64,000 bases of DNA from JACPYM01 sp031423495 (GTDB taxonomy: Bacteria; Acidobacteriota; Blastocatellia; RBC074): the NCBI GenBank assembly GCA_031423495.1, contig JANPFP010000168.1:5744-69743 (forward strand), given 5' to 3'. Under the pieces are notes generated by a model that was not told the origin of the DNA, ran no database searches, and was given only the letters and a program-made list of their open reading frames with translations. Position numbers and translations under genes: made by a program. Shown one piece after another: positions 62,851-64,000 of the stretch. How positions within the stretch are numbered: position 1 is the stretch's first letter; every line of letters starts with the position of its first letter.

Positions 62851-63891
62851 TTATTTCACCATTATCTGAACAGCAATTCCCCCGGTGATCTGTTTTGTTT
62901 TGGTGTTGCGTTGAACGAAATGTGTTTTGATTACTGTGCCTTTTTTTGCATTGGCTGGTACGGCCACCTTGAACCCAATCACGGATGGTGAAAACGGAGA
63001 TAGCGCGACTGGAATTTTCGCCTTTTTACCAGCGGGAAAAGATACCTGGAAGGCATTGGGAAAACGACGCGCAATCAAATCTGGATTATCGGATGTGAGC
63101 AAGCCGTTATTTCGGTTCGAATCAGGCGCGGAAATGTGCCCTCCGCAATCCAGTAAATGATCGGGCGGTGGCTGTTTTGCTTCCATCAAGCTGTCGAGCC
63201 GAAAAACCTTACCGTCATTACACAAGCTGAACAGATCTTTTGATGTATGCATCAGGCTGACTTCATAGTCACGAAATGCCCTGTCGCGCCACACTTCTAA
63301 ATCGTACCGTAGGCCTTCTCTGAATAAGTTACGGATCACTATTGGAATAATGATGAAGGTATCTGGAAGCATATCAGCTATGGTCAGATTCTTCTGCGCC
63401 AGGTTGTTGTGTTCCCAGACATGCCTATCAGAGGAAGGGTGATCTGCGCGTGCAATGACTGAAGCCAGGAGACAGGCATGGGAGCCAGCAGGCGGAACCA
63501 TCGCTTGAGGCCAACTGGCTTTTACAATCCTTGTTTCGCCAGCCGCCAGTTCAAATTCCGCTTTTGCAGCAATGCAGGGCAAAAAATCTGCGGGATATAC
63601 AAATTCGGTACCTGCATATTCCTTGGCATGGAAAGTAACCACCCAATGCTTGCAAGCGCCCGCGCTACTTTTATTACGCACACGCGCATAAAACCAATTG
63701 TCTTGTCCGAAAACAGGAGACTGATGAGTAATGCCTCCATCGTCCTGATGACGTATCCACAGGTCTGGCGAATCCCAGAAAGTGCCATCCCATTCATCGT
63801 CGCCGGTGTGCGCCAGATCATCCTTTAGCCATAGCTCCTGAATAGGTGACGGGTTCTGAACTCGACTTTGTACAATTTTGAAACCGTGCAA
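62851..63891 (-). CDS. Extracellular-type beta-sandwich protein lacking a normal start
   Basis: An open frame of about 346 codons, continuing upstream to a stop at 63919-63921, that I recognise only loosely. The part around WDSPDLWIRHQDDGG and DNWFYARVRNKSSAG resembles repeats in secreted bacterial proteins with CARDB- or fibronectin-like beta-sandwiches. Later segments include FQVSFPAGKKAKIPVALSPF. No ATG or GTG lies near the 5' end; only a TTG at 63891 without a ribosome-binding site is available, and no signal peptide is seen. A 5'-truncated gene is as likely as an intact one. It lies 33 bp upstream of the phosphatase in the same orientation and is A+T-rich. Confidence 0.55.
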   Translation of the reverse strand: MHGFKIVQSRVQNPSPIQELWLKDDLAHTGDDEWDGTFWDSPDLWIRHQDDGGITHQSPVFGQDNWFYARVRNKSSAGACKHWVVTFHAKEYAGTEFVYPADFLPCIAAKAEFELAAGETRIVKASWPQAMVPPAGSHACLLASVIARADHPSSDRHVWEHNNLAQKNLTIADMLPDTFIIIPIVIRNLFREGLRYDLEVWRDRAFRDYEVSLMHTSKDLFSLCNDGKVFRLDSLMEAKQPPPDHLLDCGGHISAPDSNRNNGLLTSDNPDLIARRFPNAFQVSFPAGKKAKIPVALSPFSPSVIGFKVAVPANAKKGTVIKTHFVQRNTKTKQITGGIAVQIMVK

Positions 63892-63927
63892 CGTTAATAA
63901 AGACTTTACGTTGCCATTTCAAGAGTT

Positions 63928-63970
63928 GAATTTCTGAACATCAGGACGAGAAGCTGATGTTCAGAAATTC
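63928..63970. repeat. Perfect 16 bp inverted repeat near the right end
   Basis: Arms 63928-63943 and 63955-63970 (GAATTTCTGAACATCA and its complement) are perfect, with an 11 nt loop. It lies 37 bp upstream of the start-less frame. It could be a terminator of a gene beyond the window, an operator, or the end of an element whose arrival removed the 5' part of that gene. Confidence 0.75.
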
Positions 63971-64000
63971 CCCGCGCTGAAAACAAAAGACTTATAACGT

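Overview
The window looks like chromosomal DNA from a free-living, GC-rich Gram-negative bacterium, most plausibly an acidobacterium (Acidobacteriota, perhaps Blastocatellia-like). That placement is inferred from family content, not from a marker tree. The supporting families are a 1254-residue Oar-type TonB-dependent receptor with an N-terminal carboxypeptidase-regulatory-like domain, a CRTAC1 (FG-GAP plus ASPIC/UnbV) protein coupled to a seven-haem cytochrome, a beta-helix protein ending in a TIGR03437-type domain, many secreted TPR proteins, BlaI/M56 signalling and Uma2 proteins. There are 55 supportable protein-coding loci and no recognisable rRNA, tRNA, CRISPR array, transposase or prophage.

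Layout. 1-1.9 kb: two tandem MacB/FtsX permeases, the first cut by the window edge. 2.2-7.4 kb: a sodium:solute symporter, a VapBC-like toxin-antitoxin pair and a secreted PIG-L deacetylase. 7.5-10.8 kb: a small membrane protein, argG, a DUF4097-like secreted protein and an HU-type protein with a near-perfect sigma70 promoter and a terminator. 10.9-17.2 kb: one giant surface protein with cohesin-like, dockerin-like and 15 IPT/TIG repeats. 17.6-20.2 kb: two convergent glycosyltransferases, a YefM/YoeB pair and an unknown protein. 20.3-30 kb: the CRTAC1-cytochrome pair, TPR proteins, a second VapBC-like pair and the TonB-dependent receptor. 30.2-34.7 kb: tldD, Uma2 and an FdhF/YdeP-type molybdoenzyme. 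34.8-37.4 kb: a TPR/carbohydrate-binding protein coupled to an O-antigen ligase/polymerase. 37.5-46.1 kb: a lamin-tail-domain protein, a YCII-like protein, an ABC ATPase, a prepilin peptidase, a glycosyltransferase, a fasciclin protein and DedA. 46.2-50.7 kb: housekeeping genes maoC-like, pepA, DUF2442, smpB, gpsA and plsY. 51-57.1 kb: a beta-helix/TIGR03437 protein, a VOC protein, a Gfo/Idh/MocA dehydrogenase, a HAD phosphatase and a double-ATPase sugar/nucleoside ABC protein. 57.1-62.2 kb: a large NYN-domain protein, a second Uma2, a GMC oxidoreductase, and blaI followed by a truncated blaR1. 62.2-64 kb: a visibly more A+T-rich end with a histidine phosphatase and an extracellular-type protein that lacks a normal start.

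How the genes work together. Several junctions show translational coupling (VapB/VapC, YefM/YoeB, CRTAC1/cytochrome, TPR/O-antigen ligase, SmpB/DUF2442, PlsY/GpsA). Much of the rest is envelope biology: export, surface adhesion, polysaccharide synthesis and outer-membrane import. Central metabolism is represented only by single genes (argG, pepA, gpsA, plsY).

The most unusual layer is between the genes. Intergenic spacers carry several families of structured repeats: a twin-hairpin element present three times, always between divergent genes; long near-perfect inverted repeats at gene ends; and at least five different tandem repeats whose unit is always 7 bp, three of which intrude into coding sequence or supply a stop codon. 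I see no obvious multi-gene new system. The repeat layer, the NYN protein and the broken blaI-blaR1 locus are the best candidates for follow-up.
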